Part shown: positions 47,453 to 56,301 of the stretch, piece after piece
How the letters are laid out: each line of letters opens with the position of its first letter
Numbering within the stretch: position 1 is the stretch's first letter
Assembly: GCA_001789205.1 (NCBI GenBank)
Contig: MFYT01000051.1
Location: 1-64,000 of the forward strand
Origin: Candidatus Raymondbacteria bacterium RIFOXYA2_FULL_49_16
GTDB lineage: Bacteria > Fibrobacterota > OXYB2-FULL-49-7 > XYB2-FULL-49-35
DNA length: 64,000 nt
Reading direction: 5' to 3'
Position numbers and translations under genes: made by a program
The notes under the pieces: model-generated
Told to the model about the DNA's origin: nothing
Seen by the model: the letters and a program-made list of their open reading frames with translations, nothing else
Database searches by the model: none

Positions 47453-47720
47453 TTAAAGTACGCTCAGGGCTTGCGCCTTTGGAATGGGCAATAAAGAGTT
47501 CTGTCAGGATTAAATCTAAGATTTGGGGGGGTAAGTGTCAATAAAATTAAATAACCGTCCTACCCTGACGTACTATGGTTTCCCAATTGACGCCTACTTG
47601 AAGCATACTCTATCCGGACACAAAACATCGAAATATTAAAATCAGAAAAACCATAAAGAAAAGTTGCTTGTTTTGATAAAAACTATGTAGGTAAATGGCA
47701 AGTAAATGTCATTTTGTCTC
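47453..47720. other. gene-poor AT-rich spacer
   Basis: No complete gene is visible here. A GTG-initiated frame of about 34 codons (near 47537-47640, containing LTYYGFPIDAYLKHTLSGHK) and another short interrupted frame on the minus strand look like scraps of former genes. I recognise none of them. Confidence 0.4.
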
Positions 47721-47775
47721 TTGACAGCCGCCAATATTTTATTTATATTATAAAAGCAAGAATAGCCTTTCTTGC
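47721..47775 (+). promoter_or_regulatory. near-consensus sigma-70-type promoter followed by a 5' hairpin
   Basis: TTGACA (47721-47726) and TATATT (47744-47749) are separated by exactly 17 bases, a near-perfect housekeeping promoter. Transcription should start near 47756. There the RNA would begin with the hairpin GCAAGAA-TAGCCT-TTCTTGC (47756-47775), which would protect its 5' end. The next gene starts 290 bases later. Confidence 0.65.
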
Positions 47776-48044
47776 ATGAACAGTGTTGAAAAAGTAGAAT
47801 AGGGGAAAGGCGAAGTTCGTATTATTTATGATCCCGGTGGCGGACTTAATGTGCTTTATTTTCCGTTTCCTGCAGGGATCCCTTGTAAATATATTATTTA
47901 CACACTAATGAATGCCGTAACGAAATGAAATTATTTTACATGGAAAAATGCTCACAAATGAGTTGCCTGCACAACTTTTACAGAGTTAGAACGAATTATT
48001 TTACCAAGACCATTCAGATTGTTTTTCTTCCATAGGAGACTTTG
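47776..48044 (+). other. long leader or small-RNA region
   Basis: About 270 bases lie between the promoter and the next start codon, without a convincing ORF. A perfect palindrome AGGGATCCCT is present near 47874. The stretch is either a long 5' untranslated leader of the secreted-protein gene or a separate non-coding RNA; no terminator is obvious within it. Confidence 0.35.
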
Positions 48045-49166
48045 GTGCCATACAATTATACGAATAGAATAAGTGTACATATGCTAAAATACCTATTGCC
48101 CTTGGCATTAGTCCTAGTCTCAAGTCTCTACAGCCAGGAAATCCACGTTTTCTGGTACAAGGCACTGCAGAACAATTACGCGCTTACGGATAGCCCAGGG
48201 CCTAACATCCCAGCAAATGCGATTGTACACGAAGGGAAGATGGTAACATGCAATCATACGCCTGGTCTTGGATTCAACGGTAGCGGATTTTCATGTGGAT
48301 CAAATACTTGGGACGATCAGGGTTGGTGTGGTTTTCTTTATTCCGCAAACGTGAATGATGAAGCATTTTCAGGCAGGGTCGATTCAGCATTCATCAGGGG
48401 AGAATATACAGAACCGAATTCAATATTATTTAGTACGCCATTAAACAACGGTGGACCTATTAACATCCGGTGTGGTGTTGTTGATGTTTCGTTCAGCGTG
48501 GATTCTGTGTGGAATGGCGGGGACAGCCTTCCAGATGATGCAGTTTATCCCGATATGGACCCATCCAATACACTTGATTATTCTCTGCCATTGGTCGACA
48601 GCACAGTTGACACAATAGCCTTCATAGCCGAGGAGGGAAGGTTTCAGGGACAGGGCCCAAGTTTAGATAGCCAATTTGTAAAAGTCGATGTCACAAAACA
48701 AGTGAAATGGATTGGTCAGCATCACAATGGAAAGTATGGTATTGCGCTTCTGTCCCCAGTGGGCCAAGGCAGTACCGGCAAGTTCTCGCTATGGGCGGAC
48801 GAAACGTGTAACTCAGATTTCTCTTATTATATAAATCCGTGGACCAAAGACGGCAATACAACCCACCTTCTCGTCTATGGCGATCTGACCGACAGCATTT
48901 CCACGGAAAGAGCTCCACAACAGAGAAGGATTGGTCTTACGGCGACCATAGCGCCCAATCCGTTCAATCCTTCCACAAAAATAGCCGTCAGCCAGAAAGC
49001 GGATGTTGAGATCTATGATGTTCAAGGAAAATTGGTGGATCGGCTGGCAGCGCAAAGTTCGCAACCCTTGGAATGGAATGCTTCAAGGTTGCCGGGGGGA
49101 GTTTATTTTTGCAGAGCAAAGGCAGGAGGAAAGATGTTGATAGGAAAAATGGTATATCTGCCATAA
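48045..49166 (+). CDS. secreted protein with T9SS-like sorting domain
   Basis: This 373-residue protein starts, by my reading, at the GTG at 48045, because AGGAG lies six bases before it. The ATG at 48081, which begins the hydrophobic signal segment LKYLLPLALVLVSSLYSQ, has no ribosome site. The mature region is beta-rich and mostly Asp/Ser/Gly/Asn; no enzyme motif was seen. The C-terminal about 75 residues are a sorting domain: IAPNPFNPSTKIAVSQ, EIYDVQGKLVDRLAA, LPGGVYFCRAKAGGK. It is AT-richer than the core genes around it and follows a strong promoter with a long leader. Confidence 0.75.
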   Translation: MPYNYTNRISVHMLKYLLPLALVLVSSLYSQEIHVFWYKALQNNYALTDSPGPNIPANAIVHEGKMVTCNHTPGLGFNGSGFSCGSNTWDDQGWCGFLYSANVNDEAFSGRVDSAFIRGEYTEPNSILFSTPLNNGGPINIRCGVVDVSFSVDSVWNGGDSLPDDAVYPDMDPSNTLDYSLPLVDSTVDTIAFIAEEGRFQGQGPSLDSQFVKVDVTKQVKWIGQHHNGKYGIALLSPVGQGSTGKFSLWADETCNSDFSYYINPWTKDGNTTHLLVYGDLTDSISTERAPQQRRIGLTATIAPNPFNPSTKIAVSQKADVEIYDVQGKLVDRLAAQSSQPLEWNASRLPGGVYFCRAKAGGKMLIGKMVYLP

Positions 49167-49245
49167 GGAAACGTTATAATCTGTTTTCTGTACGCACCCG
49201 AACGATCCTTAAAACCGGCGTCAAGTTAATTTAATCGGTTAAGTT

Positions 49246-49296
49246 GTCGAGTAGGGCACGGGAACCTCCCCCGTACCCTCTCACGGAACCGTACGT
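49246..49296 (-). mobile_element. 3'-end relic of a group II intron (domain V/VI)
   Basis: Read on the minus strand this begins ACGTACGGTTC, the 3' half of domain V of bacterial group II introns. It continues into a 9-bp stem, GGGTACGGG / CCCGTGCCC with loop GGAGGTT, matching domain VI, and ends CTACTCGAC. The 5' half of domain V, with the AGC/GAAA-containing strand, is missing, so this is a dead fragment. No reverse-transcriptase ORF lies near it. Confidence 0.65.
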
Positions 49297-49427
49297 TATG
49301 AAACTACAAACAGATAATCTGGTTGCTCAGAAAAGAATGGCCCTTGTTAAATAAATTTATAGGGAAACTATTGAAAGACAACAATGACTCAAGAATCATC
49401 TTGTTCCAAACATAGAGGGAAATAACT

Positions 49428-50138
49428 ATGAGAACTTTATTTACGGTTTTATTCTTTATCAGTGCATGCTTCGCATACATGCCCAAAGACGAATTGCTCC
49501 TTCTTTTAAAAGGCCCTTGGCAATATGTCGGCTATTCATACTTCGCCTTTGGAACACCAGACTCTGTTTCCTATAATTCAAAAATTGAATTCACTGATAC
49601 AATCGGTGGTGATTCGATCCATTATCTCCAATATTTTAATGATTCCCTTGTCGGCTCTGCAAAGGCTCCGTTATATCTAAGAAAGACAATGCTTCACAAC
49701 GATACCCAATGGGCGATCGCCAAAGTATTAACAGCTACATCCGATACAACTTTCATACCCATTTGGATAGGATCATCACCATCAATTATTGCTAGCATAT
49801 CAGACATAGAAATAGTCCTGAACCCTGATGTCACCGATGCCGGCAGTTTTGTGTTCTCAAGATCTGTGATAGCAACAGAAAAGTATCGGAATGAAAAAGA
49901 TTTACCCCTTCTTCTTTACCCTAACCCGCTGCAGCAGCCTTCCAATATACGGATCGATTGTGAGAAACCTGTCTTGTCGATAAGAATATTTAATATTCAA
50001 GGCGCTCAGGTTTCTTTTATCAATGCGCCAAAGAACCGTTTTATGCTGGATATTGGAAATCTAAGGCCTGGCATTTATCTAGTGAAGGCAAAAACAGCGC
50101 GGCATATATATTCCAAGAAGCTTGTGATTTTAGAATAG
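49428..50138 (+). CDS. small secreted protein with sorting domain
   Basis: This 236-residue protein has a signal peptide (RTLFTVLFFISACFAYMPKD), a short beta-rich middle without recognised motifs, and a C-terminal T9SS-like domain (LLLYPNPLQQPSNIRID, IRIFNIQGAQVSFI, LRPGIYLVKAKTARH). The sequence is clearly AT-richer than the phosphate operon beside it. GAGGGAAA precedes the start. An AT-rich hairpin with a T-run follows its stop. The function is unknown. Confidence 0.75.
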   Translation: MRTLFTVLFFISACFAYMPKDELLLLLKGPWQYVGYSYFAFGTPDSVSYNSKIEFTDTIGGDSIHYLQYFNDSLVGSAKAPLYLRKTMLHNDTQWAIAKVLTATSDTTFIPIWIGSSPSIIASISDIEIVLNPDVTDAGSFVFSRSVIATEKYRNEKDLPLLLYPNPLQQPSNIRIDCEKPVLSIRIFNIQGAQVSFINAPKNRFMLDIGNLRPGIYLVKAKTARHIYSKKLVILE

Positions 50139-50169
50139 CGCAGGAAAGATATTTTATTTTCCCTTTCAT

Positions 50170-50198
50170 ATTTCATATAATAAAATATGAAATTTTTT
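50170..50198 (+). terminator. AT-rich terminator hairpin
   Basis: ATTTCATAT (50170-50178) and ATATGAAAT (50185-50193) are perfect 9-base arms with a six-base loop, followed by T(6). It lies 30 bases after the stop of the small secreted-protein gene. The stem is weak in GC, so it may be inefficient. Confidence 0.55.
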
Positions 50199-50246
50199 GC
50201 AACAACAGAGGCCTGTTGGAGTTCGGAAAGAGCGTTGGCTGCAAGG

Positions 50247-50933
50247 CTAGCCAGCGGACCCTGGTTTTTCCTCACCTTCGGGATGCGAATGCCTGATGTC
50301 CTTGGCGTTCATATAGAAAACTATATCCTCTGCCACGTTGGTGGTCAGGTCGCCGATTCGTTCAAGACACCGGGTTATAAAAAGCAGATTAATACCTCGC
50401 CGTACGTTTTTAGGGTCCTGCTTCATGATCGCTTCGATTGATCCCATATATTCCATGAGAAACCGGTCCATGTTCTCTTCCATGACCAGAACATCCTGGG
50501 CAAAATAAATATTGTTGTTGACCAGCGCGTCTATGACATGGTGGACCATTTCCTTGGCAAGCATGGTCATGGGCGTCAAATCCACGGAAAGCCGGGGGCG
50601 CGGTATCAGATACAATGAATGCCGGGCAATACTGACCGCCTGGTCGCCAATGCGCTCAAAATCGTTGTTTATTTTGATGACTGAAGCTAAAAAACGCAGA
50701 TCAAAGGCCATGGGCTGCAGTTTGGCAAACAGTTTGACGCACAAATCGTCCACCTCCATCTCCATCTTATCTATCACGTGGTCATATGAGACCACGGTGT
50801 CGGCCAGTGCTTCGTTGTACTGAAGGTGCGCATCAATGGCCTTGAACAAATGCTGTTCAACCTCAATGCCCATGGTAACAATGGCGTTCCTGAGATGCTC
50901 GTACTCCACATCAAAGTAATGTTTGGCAGTCAT
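50247..50933 (-). CDS. phoU: phosphate-transport regulatory protein PhoU
   Basis: This 228-residue all-helical protein has the two PhoU three-helix repeats with the metal-binding E/DxxxD patterns (DVEYEHLRNAIVTMGIEVEQ, KINNDFERIGDQAVSIARHS, RCLERIGDLTTNVAED). It links the Pst transporter to signalling through the phosphate sensor kinase and represses the regulon when phosphate is ample. It is the last gene of the leftward porin-pstSCAB-phoU operon, 18 bp after pstB. The C-terminus has a short extra tail ending EEKPGSAG. Confidence 0.95.
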   Translation of the reverse strand: MTAKHYFDVEYEHLRNAIVTMGIEVEQHLFKAIDAHLQYNEALADTVVSYDHVIDKMEMEVDDLCVKLFAKLQPMAFDLRFLASVIKINNDFERIGDQAVSIARHSLYLIPRPRLSVDLTPMTMLAKEMVHHVIDALVNNNIYFAQDVLVMEENMDRFLMEYMGSIEAIMKQDPKNVRRGINLLFITRCLERIGDLTTNVAEDIVFYMNAKDIRHSHPEGEEKPGSAG

Positions 50934-50951
50934 ACCAATACCCCTTTACGG

Positions 50952-51716
50952 TTATCCAAAACGGCCTGTAATATAATCTTCCGTTGTCTTTTTCGAAGGA
51001 TTAGTGAACATCTTCTGTGTCTCATCCATTTCGATCAGTTCGCCCAGCAGGAAAAAAGCCGTATAATCAGACACCCGCGCAGCCTGCTGCATGTTGTGCG
51101 TGACAATAATAATAGTGTATTTCTGCTTTAACTCAGCGATAAGGTCCTCTATTTTGGCAGTTGAAATGGGATCGAGCGCGGACGCGGGTTCGTCCATGAG
51201 AATAATTTCAGGATCAACGGCAAGGGTGCGCGCTATGCACAGCCGCTGCTGCTGGCCGCCCGAAAGGCCCAGCGCGGAATCATGGAGCCGGTCTTTCACT
51301 TCATCCCAGAGCGCAGCCTGGTTCAGGCTCCGTTCCACGATACGCTCAACGTCCCTACTGCCGGTTACACCGTTGACCCGGGGTCCGTAAGCGACATTAT
51401 CGAAAACCGACTTGGGAAACGGGTTTGATTTCTGGAACACCATGCCCACCCGCTTGCGCAAAGAGACAACATCTACGTCGCGGTCAAATATGTTCTTGCC
51501 GTCGATATGGATGTCTCCTGCGTGGCGCGCGCCTTTTATCAGATCGTTCATGCGGTTGAGACAACGTAAGAAGGTGGTCTTGCCGCATCCTGAGGGACCG
51601 ATAAAGGCCGTGACGCGCAAAGCCTCGATATTCATATTAATGGCATGGAGCACTTTTGCATCGCCATAAAAAAAATCAAGGTTACGAGTAACGATCTGGT
51701 GTCTTTCGGTTTCCAT
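50952..51716 (-). CDS. pstB: phosphate ABC transporter ATP-binding protein PstB
   Basis: This 254-residue ABC ATPase is full length. It has Walker [10 protein letters not shown], the signature [16 protein letters not shown], Walker [15 protein letters not shown] and the switch His in IIVTHNM. The stretch [20 protein letters not shown] is typical of PstB. It powers high-affinity phosphate import together with the permeases PstA and PstC encoded just upstream (17-bp gap). Confidence 0.97.
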   Translation of the reverse strand: METERHQIVTRNLDFFYGDAKVLHAINMNIEALRVTAFIGPSGCGKTTFLRCLNRMNDLIKGARHAGDIHIDGKNIFDRDVDVVSLRKRVGMVFQKSNPFPKSVFDNVAYGPRVNGVTGSRDVERIVERSLNQAALWDEVKDRLHDSALGLSGGQQQRLCIARTLAVDPEIILMDEPASALDPISTAKIEDLIAELKQKYTIIIVTHNMQQAARVSDYTAFFLLGELIEMDETQKMFTNPSKKTTEDYITGRFG

Positions 51717-51733
51717 AAACGCTGTCCTTCAGT

Positions 51734-52636
51734 TCAGGCATTTACTCTTTTGCGCATTCTATAACGCAAAATTATCGCCGCCGCATTCAGGGTAAAGGTG
51801 AGGCAAAGCAGCACGAGCGTTGTCCCATACTGAATGCCACGGGTCGCGTCCACATCAGGAGACTGGGTGGACATTATATACACATGATAACCAAGGTCCA
51901 TAAACTGGTCTGAAAGAGAATGAGTCAGGTTGGGTAAAAAATACGCTGCCCCGGTAAACAATATTGGCGCCACTTCTCCTGCTCCGCGGCTTACGGCCAA
52001 CACAGCGCCGGTCAGTATACCGGTAATTGAATTGGGAACCACGACCCTCCAGATTGTTTGCCAACGCGTAGCGCCCAAAGCCAGACTGGCCTCCCGGATG
52101 TCGTGCGGAACCGTACGGATGGACTCCTCGACCGAAACAATGACTACCGGCAGCGTCAGAACCGCCATGGTCAGGCTTGCCCATAAAATATTCGGCTGAG
52201 CCCACTGTATCTGTCCCTCAGCCGAAAAGATGCTGTCCATGCCAGGCCCGACAAACTGGACGAAAAATCCAAGGCCAAAGAGACCAAAGACTATCGAGGG
52301 AATACCCGCCAATGTATTAACGGCAAAACGCACCATGCGCAACAGCGGTGAATTCGCCGAAACATATTCGCACAGAAAAATTGCCGTGAGTGTTCCAACA
52401 GGCACACCGACAAGTGACATGATAATGGTCCGGTAAAACGTTCCCATGATCGCGGGAAATATCCCGCCCGCGGTCATGCCCTCTTCAGGGGCGCTGGTCA
52501 AGAATTTCAGACTTATCTGCGACCATCCATTTACAATAATATTTATCATTATCGCGCCAATCGCGACTATAACAAAGAGAACGCATAATCCGGTTACTGC
52601 GGGAACGGCGATATCTAAAAAACGTTTTTTTGTCAT
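51734..52636 (-). CDS. pstA: phosphate ABC transporter permease PstA
   Basis: This 300-residue permease has six predicted membrane helices and the inner-membrane ABC loop EASLALGATRWQTIWRVVVP that contacts PstB. The PstA-type segment AVSRGAGEVAPILFTGAAYF is present. It lies seven bases after pstC and 17 bases before pstB, in the conserved gene order. Confidence 0.95.
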   Translation of the reverse strand: MTKKRFLDIAVPAVTGLCVLFVIVAIGAIMINIIVNGWSQISLKFLTSAPEEGMTAGGIFPAIMGTFYRTIIMSLVGVPVGTLTAIFLCEYVSANSPLLRMVRFAVNTLAGIPSIVFGLFGLGFFVQFVGPGMDSIFSAEGQIQWAQPNILWASLTMAVLTLPVVIVSVEESIRTVPHDIREASLALGATRWQTIWRVVVPNSITGILTGAVLAVSRGAGEVAPILFTGAAYFLPNLTHSLSDQFMDLGYHVYIMSTQSPDVDATRGIQYGTTLVLLCLTFTLNAAAIILRYRMRKRVNA

Positions 52637-52643
52637 GTATTGT

Positions 52644-53687
52644 TCACGCTCCCCGGAATCTTTTCATAAGACGGTTGCGTACAAATACCTCGGCCACAAA
52701 ACACAGACTGAATGAGAAAACAAATAAGATGACGCCGATCAAAAACAGGACGCTGTAATGGGTGTCGCCGAAAACAACCTCGGCCATTTCAGCCCCTATG
52801 GTCGCGGCCATGGTCCGTACGGAATCGAACGGTGAAAGCGTAAGAATGGCCGAGTTGCCCGTCGCCATAAGCACGATCATGGTTTCGCCCATGGCCCGCC
52901 CCACGCCGAGCAGTACTGAGGCGAAAATGCCCGGAAGAGCGGCTGGCAATATGACAAAAAAAACGGTCTCCCACTTCGAAGCGCCCAAGGCCAAGCTTGC
53001 CTCAATAAGTGATTTTGGTACAGCCGTGAGCGAATCGTCGGATATCGTGAAAATGACAGGGATAACCGCCAATGAAAGAGCGGCACCGCCCACAAAGGCG
53101 TTGAGCCGGTACTGATAGCCGAATATATTCTGGAAAATAGTCGCCATAACTATGAGCGCAAAAAAACCGATTACAACCGATGGAAAACCCGCAAGCATCT
53201 CAATGCCGGGTTTGAGCCATTCCTTGGCCCAGCCTGGTGCGAACATCGATGTGTAGATTGCCGCAAGAATGGCAATGGGCGCCCCTAAAAGGATCGCTAT
53301 GATGGCAACCTTGATGCTTGCCCAAATAAGGGGCAACAGGCCATATTTCGGAAAGTTTGAAACCGGAAACCATGCCGGCGCGAGCAAATCACCTACAGTC
53401 AGGGACTCTTCCTCCTGCTCGACACGCTGTTCAACCGGAGCGACTCCCAGAGTAGACACCGCATCGTCTCCATAGGTTTCGTACTCATTAGAAGAAGCCT
53501 TCTGGCGAATCTTTGCCCCAGGATCATCCAAGAAAATACCTGCAGCTTCACGAAATACAAAGATAAAGATGAGCGCAATGAAAACAAGGGAAAACATGGC
53601 GACACCGGCGACAACGCGCTCGCCAATGAATTCCATGGGCCGGTTTTTTTTCTTTCCGCTCCAGGGCTGTGTTGCCGGTGTCGCCAT
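52644..53687 (-). CDS. pstC: phosphate ABC transporter permease PstC
   Basis: This 347-residue permease partner of PstA has the coupling-loop motif EASLALGASKWETVFFVILP and the GVGRAMGETMIVLMATGNSA segment. Between the first and second membrane helices it carries a longer soluble insertion (about 55-105, rich in Glu, Gln and Ser) than the classical enterobacterial protein. The gene is 19 bp after pstS. Confidence 0.95.
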   Translation of the reverse strand: MATPATQPWSGKKKNRPMEFIGERVVAGVAMFSLVFIALIFIFVFREAAGIFLDDPGAKIRQKASSNEYETYGDDAVSTLGVAPVEQRVEQEEESLTVGDLLAPAWFPVSNFPKYGLLPLIWASIKVAIIAILLGAPIAILAAIYTSMFAPGWAKEWLKPGIEMLAGFPSVVIGFFALIVMATIFQNIFGYQYRLNAFVGGAALSLAVIPVIFTISDDSLTAVPKSLIEASLALGASKWETVFFVILPAALPGIFASVLLGVGRAMGETMIVLMATGNSAILTLSPFDSVRTMAATIGAEMAEVVFGDTHYSVLFLIGVILFVFSFSLCFVAEVFVRNRLMKRFRGA

Positions 53688-53706
53688 ATAAAACGCTCCT
53701 CAATAA

Positions 53707-54537
53707 TTACCTAATGGGGAAATATCCCACCTTTGAAACAATCTCCTGTCCTTCGGCGCTCAGGACCCAGTCAATAAACGATTTGATCTCGCCTGTTGGA
53801 CGGCTGCGCACATACATATACAGGAACCGCGTGATAGGATACAGACCCTGTTTGATGCTTTCGGCATTCGGCTCGTACCCCGGGCTGCCTGCGTCCTTTT
53901 TCACCTTGACAAACCGCACGCCCTTGGCGTACGCTGCTCCGCCATACCCAATGCCCATGACGTCCTTGGCAACGGCGTTTACCACTGCGGCTGTGCCGGG
54001 CAAACTCTGCATCATGGCGGAATAGTCCTGGCCTTCAAGAACAAAGTCGCGGAAATAAACATATGTTCCCGAACTGTTTTCACGTCCGTAGAGAATTATT
54101 TTTCCATCAGGACCGCCCACGTCTTTCCAATTCGTGATCTTTCCGGTATAAATCGCCTTTAGCTGGGCCAGGGTCAGTTCGGTCACCGGGCAGTTTTCAT
54201 GGACATACACGGCAAGGCCATCAATGGCCGATTTAATCTCAATTCCCAGGGAATTGTAGCGGGTTTTAAGCTTCTCCCGTTCACTGGACTTCATGGGCCG
54301 CGAAGCGTTGCAGACGTCCGTAGTGCCATTGATAAGCGCTGAAATGCCTGTGCCCGATCCGCCGCCGGTCACCTGAATGCTCATCTCTGGATTTTTTGCC
54401 ATAAACGCTTCGGCCCATCGTTGTGAAAGGATGACCATGGTGTCGGAACCTTTGACTGTGATTGAAGAACTCTTGGCATAGGTCAGCGATGCCACAATCG
54501 CGATAACCGCTGCCAGGCATGTAATTGTTTTTCTCAT
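53707..54537 (-). CDS. pstS: phosphate-binding periplasmic protein PstS
   Basis: This 276-residue protein has a signal peptide (RKTITCLAAVIAIVASLTYA) and the PstS-type ligand motifs ITVKGSDTMVIL, GGGSGTGISALINGTTD and GRENSSGTYVYF. It captures phosphate in the periplasm and delivers it to PstCA. It lies 18 bp downstream of the porin gene in the same operon. Confidence 0.95.
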   Translation of the reverse strand: MRKTITCLAAVIAIVASLTYAKSSSITVKGSDTMVILSQRWAEAFMAKNPEMSIQVTGGGSGTGISALINGTTDVCNASRPMKSSEREKLKTRYNSLGIEIKSAIDGLAVYVHENCPVTELTLAQLKAIYTGKITNWKDVGGPDGKIILYGRENSSGTYVYFRDFVLEGQDYSAMMQSLPGTAAVVNAVAKDVMGIGYGGAAYAKGVRFVKVKKDAGSPGYEPNAESIKQGLYPITRFLYMYVRSRPTGEIKSFIDWVLSAEGQEIVSKVGYFPIR

Positions 54538-54555
54538 GTTTTCACTCCTTTACAG

Positions 54556-56013
54556 TTAGAATTTGTATTGAATGCGCACTGTTAAGACATCATCGTTCAG
54601 GTCATCATTGTATTTTTCTTTCCCATCTGCCGCTGTGAACCCGGCCTTCTCGTTCGAGACCATATCATAATAAGCAACGACTTTCACATTTTCGTCCCAG
54701 TAATGCACTAAGCCAAGGCCCAGCGTGGAATACTGCAGGTCTGCCGTGGACAACTTCGTGGTCGCTGTATTGCCTATGTCCTTGCCCTCGACATCGGTAT
54801 TTGGGTCATACGAGTCATATTTGACGATAAGCTGGTTTTTCAGACCCAGGTTCTGGACATACATGAAATAATAACCCATGAAATTACGCATATACACACC
54901 GCTGGTCGAGTTGCGTCCGGGATTGTAAAAACCGCTCGATGAACTGGTACCAGGCTGTTTTCCCTGGATATATTCGCCTCGGAAAGAAAATCCTCCGATG
55001 ACTGGGACATCATAATATATCTGGATGTCGCCGCCGAGGTATTGCCGCTCATATGTCTTGTTCAGCATGCCTTCATCGTCCGATTTCTTGAAAGCTTTGG
55101 CAATCATTTCATATGAATATCCACGCGTGTTGACGATTGAATCGGCCGTGTTTGCCGCGTTCCTTACCACACTGGCGTGCGTGGTATCGGTATTGGTCAC
55201 GGTTCCTATATAGGCCGAGACCCCGGCGTCAACCGCAAGATTAATATCGGTAAGAGGAATTGCCATGCCAAGACGGCCAATGAAATCCTTGTGGTCATCG
55301 TTCTCCACGCCGATACCAACTCCGTTGAACAGGCCACCCTTGAGATTCAGATAAGACACCATGCCCATTCTTTCGTTTGGAGCAATCTGTAACTGGGCCC
55401 CTACGTCGCGCTCACCGGGGAAAAGCGTCTGAAACAGACGGGACCGTTCAGGAGATTCACGGCTGCTCGACGAATACGATATCTCAAAACCAAAAGGACG
55501 GTCGAAAAGGCCTGTTTTGAGGCTGACGCTCTTGATCCAAGGATCGGTGAACGACAAATACGCATCCTTGATTCCAACCCCCTTCTCGGTGGCATCGAGC
55601 TGCACGGCCGACTGGGCCAGACCGTTATCGTAGGCTATCTTGAAACGTCCGCGACGCACATGCAGAAGGCCGCGTGTCCCATCGGAGAATTTACCCCCGG
55701 AAAAATCGCCTGCCGGAGCGGCATATTTTCCTGTCGCATCCATTATACCAGCGGAATCCATGAGCATACGGTATTGCGCCTGGACATATCCGGAAACTTT
55801 GATCTTATTTAACTTCGCAACAGTACCCATGGTTTCGAGGTATGATTCTTCGAGGCCCTTGAGTTGTCCATTCAGGTCCGATACTTTTTCCTGAAGCTTT
55901 TCCATCTCGCCGTTTGAAGCGCCACTATTTTCATCCTGGGAAAAGACAAAGGAGGCCAGGCCGACGCACAGGACAGTGGAAAAAACCGCTCGAAAAGACT
56001 TTCGTGGTTTCAT
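54556..56013 (-). CDS. phosphate-selective porin (OprO/OprP-like)
   Basis: This 485-residue outer-membrane protein starts with a signal peptide, then a coiled-coil segment (MEKLQEKVSDLNGQLKGLEE) of the kind that anchors such porins to the periplasm. The barrel begins at about residue 70 (KVSGYVQAQYRM) and ends YNDDLNDDVLTVRIQYKF with a C-terminal Phe. The Porin_O_P pattern GRFKIAYDNGLAQSAVQLDA is recognisable. It is the first gene of the phosphate operon, so phosphate enters the periplasm here before PstS captures it. Confidence 0.88.
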   Translation of the reverse strand: MKPRKSFRAVFSTVLCVGLASFVFSQDENSGASNGEMEKLQEKVSDLNGQLKGLEESYLETMGTVAKLNKIKVSGYVQAQYRMLMDSAGIMDATGKYAAPAGDFSGGKFSDGTRGLLHVRRGRFKIAYDNGLAQSAVQLDATEKGVGIKDAYLSFTDPWIKSVSLKTGLFDRPFGFEISYSSSSRESPERSRLFQTLFPGERDVGAQLQIAPNERMGMVSYLNLKGGLFNGVGIGVENDDHKDFIGRLGMAIPLTDINLAVDAGVSAYIGTVTNTDTTHASVVRNAANTADSIVNTRGYSYEMIAKAFKKSDDEGMLNKTYERQYLGGDIQIYYDVPVIGGFSFRGEYIQGKQPGTSSSSGFYNPGRNSTSGVYMRNFMGYYFMYVQNLGLKNQLIVKYDSYDPNTDVEGKDIGNTATTKLSTADLQYSTLGLGLVHYWDENVKVVAYYDMVSNEKAGFTAADGKEKYNDDLNDDVLTVRIQYKF

Positions 56014-56035
56014 ACTACACCTTTCTTTTTTTAAG

Positions 56036-56071
56036 TTTGTCTATAGTAAAAATACTGTCCATATATTTCAA
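56036..56071 (-). promoter_or_regulatory. promoter of the phosphate operon
   Basis: On the minus strand TTGAAA (56066-56071) and TACTAT (56043-56048) are 17 bases apart, giving a start near 56036 and a leader of about 22 bases. The direct repeats TATGGACAG and TATAGACAA lie in and beside the spacer. They resemble half-sites for a PhoB-type regulator, but their spacing (18 bases) does not fit the classical 11-base Pho-box period. Confidence 0.5.
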
Positions 56072-56123
56072 TATTGTTTCATGCAAAATACACTGGCATT
56101 GCGCCAATTTTTTCTGAATTCAT

Positions 56124-56135
56124 GTTGATATCAAC
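56124..56135. promoter_or_regulatory. perfect 12-base palindrome GTTGATATCAAC
   Basis: The palindrome lies in the 257-bp region between the porin start and the phoB-like stop, about 110 bases upstream of the porin gene. Its core TTGATATCAA is also found before the giant secreted-protein gene (4096-4105). Nothing else is recognised nearby. Confidence 0.4.
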
Positions 56136-56196
56136 CACGCAATAAATATACCGCCTGTATGCTACAGGGGTGTTTCAGAACAAATGCGGCTGGATT

Positions 56197-56301
56197 TCAA
56201 ACTGAGAAACTGAGAGGGCGGGACGAAGAAACAGGCATAACTAACAAACCAAGGATTTCTTTGAGCATTTCGAAAAACGTTCTGCTGCGATCTCGTGTCA
56301 T
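56197..56301 (-). CDS. 34-residue ORF coupled to the phoB-like gene
   Basis: The start codon overlaps the phoB stop (ATGA), and AAAGGAGG is positioned nine bases before it, one of the best ribosome sites in the window. The product begins MTRDRSRTFFEMLKEILGLL and then continues with a Ser/Pro-rich tail to a stop. In most genomes this place holds the phoR kinase. So this is either a truncated kinase gene with only its first codons left, or a true small hydrophobic peptide. Confidence 0.45.
   Translation of the reverse strand: MTRDRSRTFFEMLKEILGLLVMPVSSSRPLSFSV

Noticed and set aside
56014-56140. Classical Pho box upstream of the porin
   Set aside because: The repeats found are 18 bases apart and do not match the 7-base repeat with 4-base spacer of known Pho boxes.
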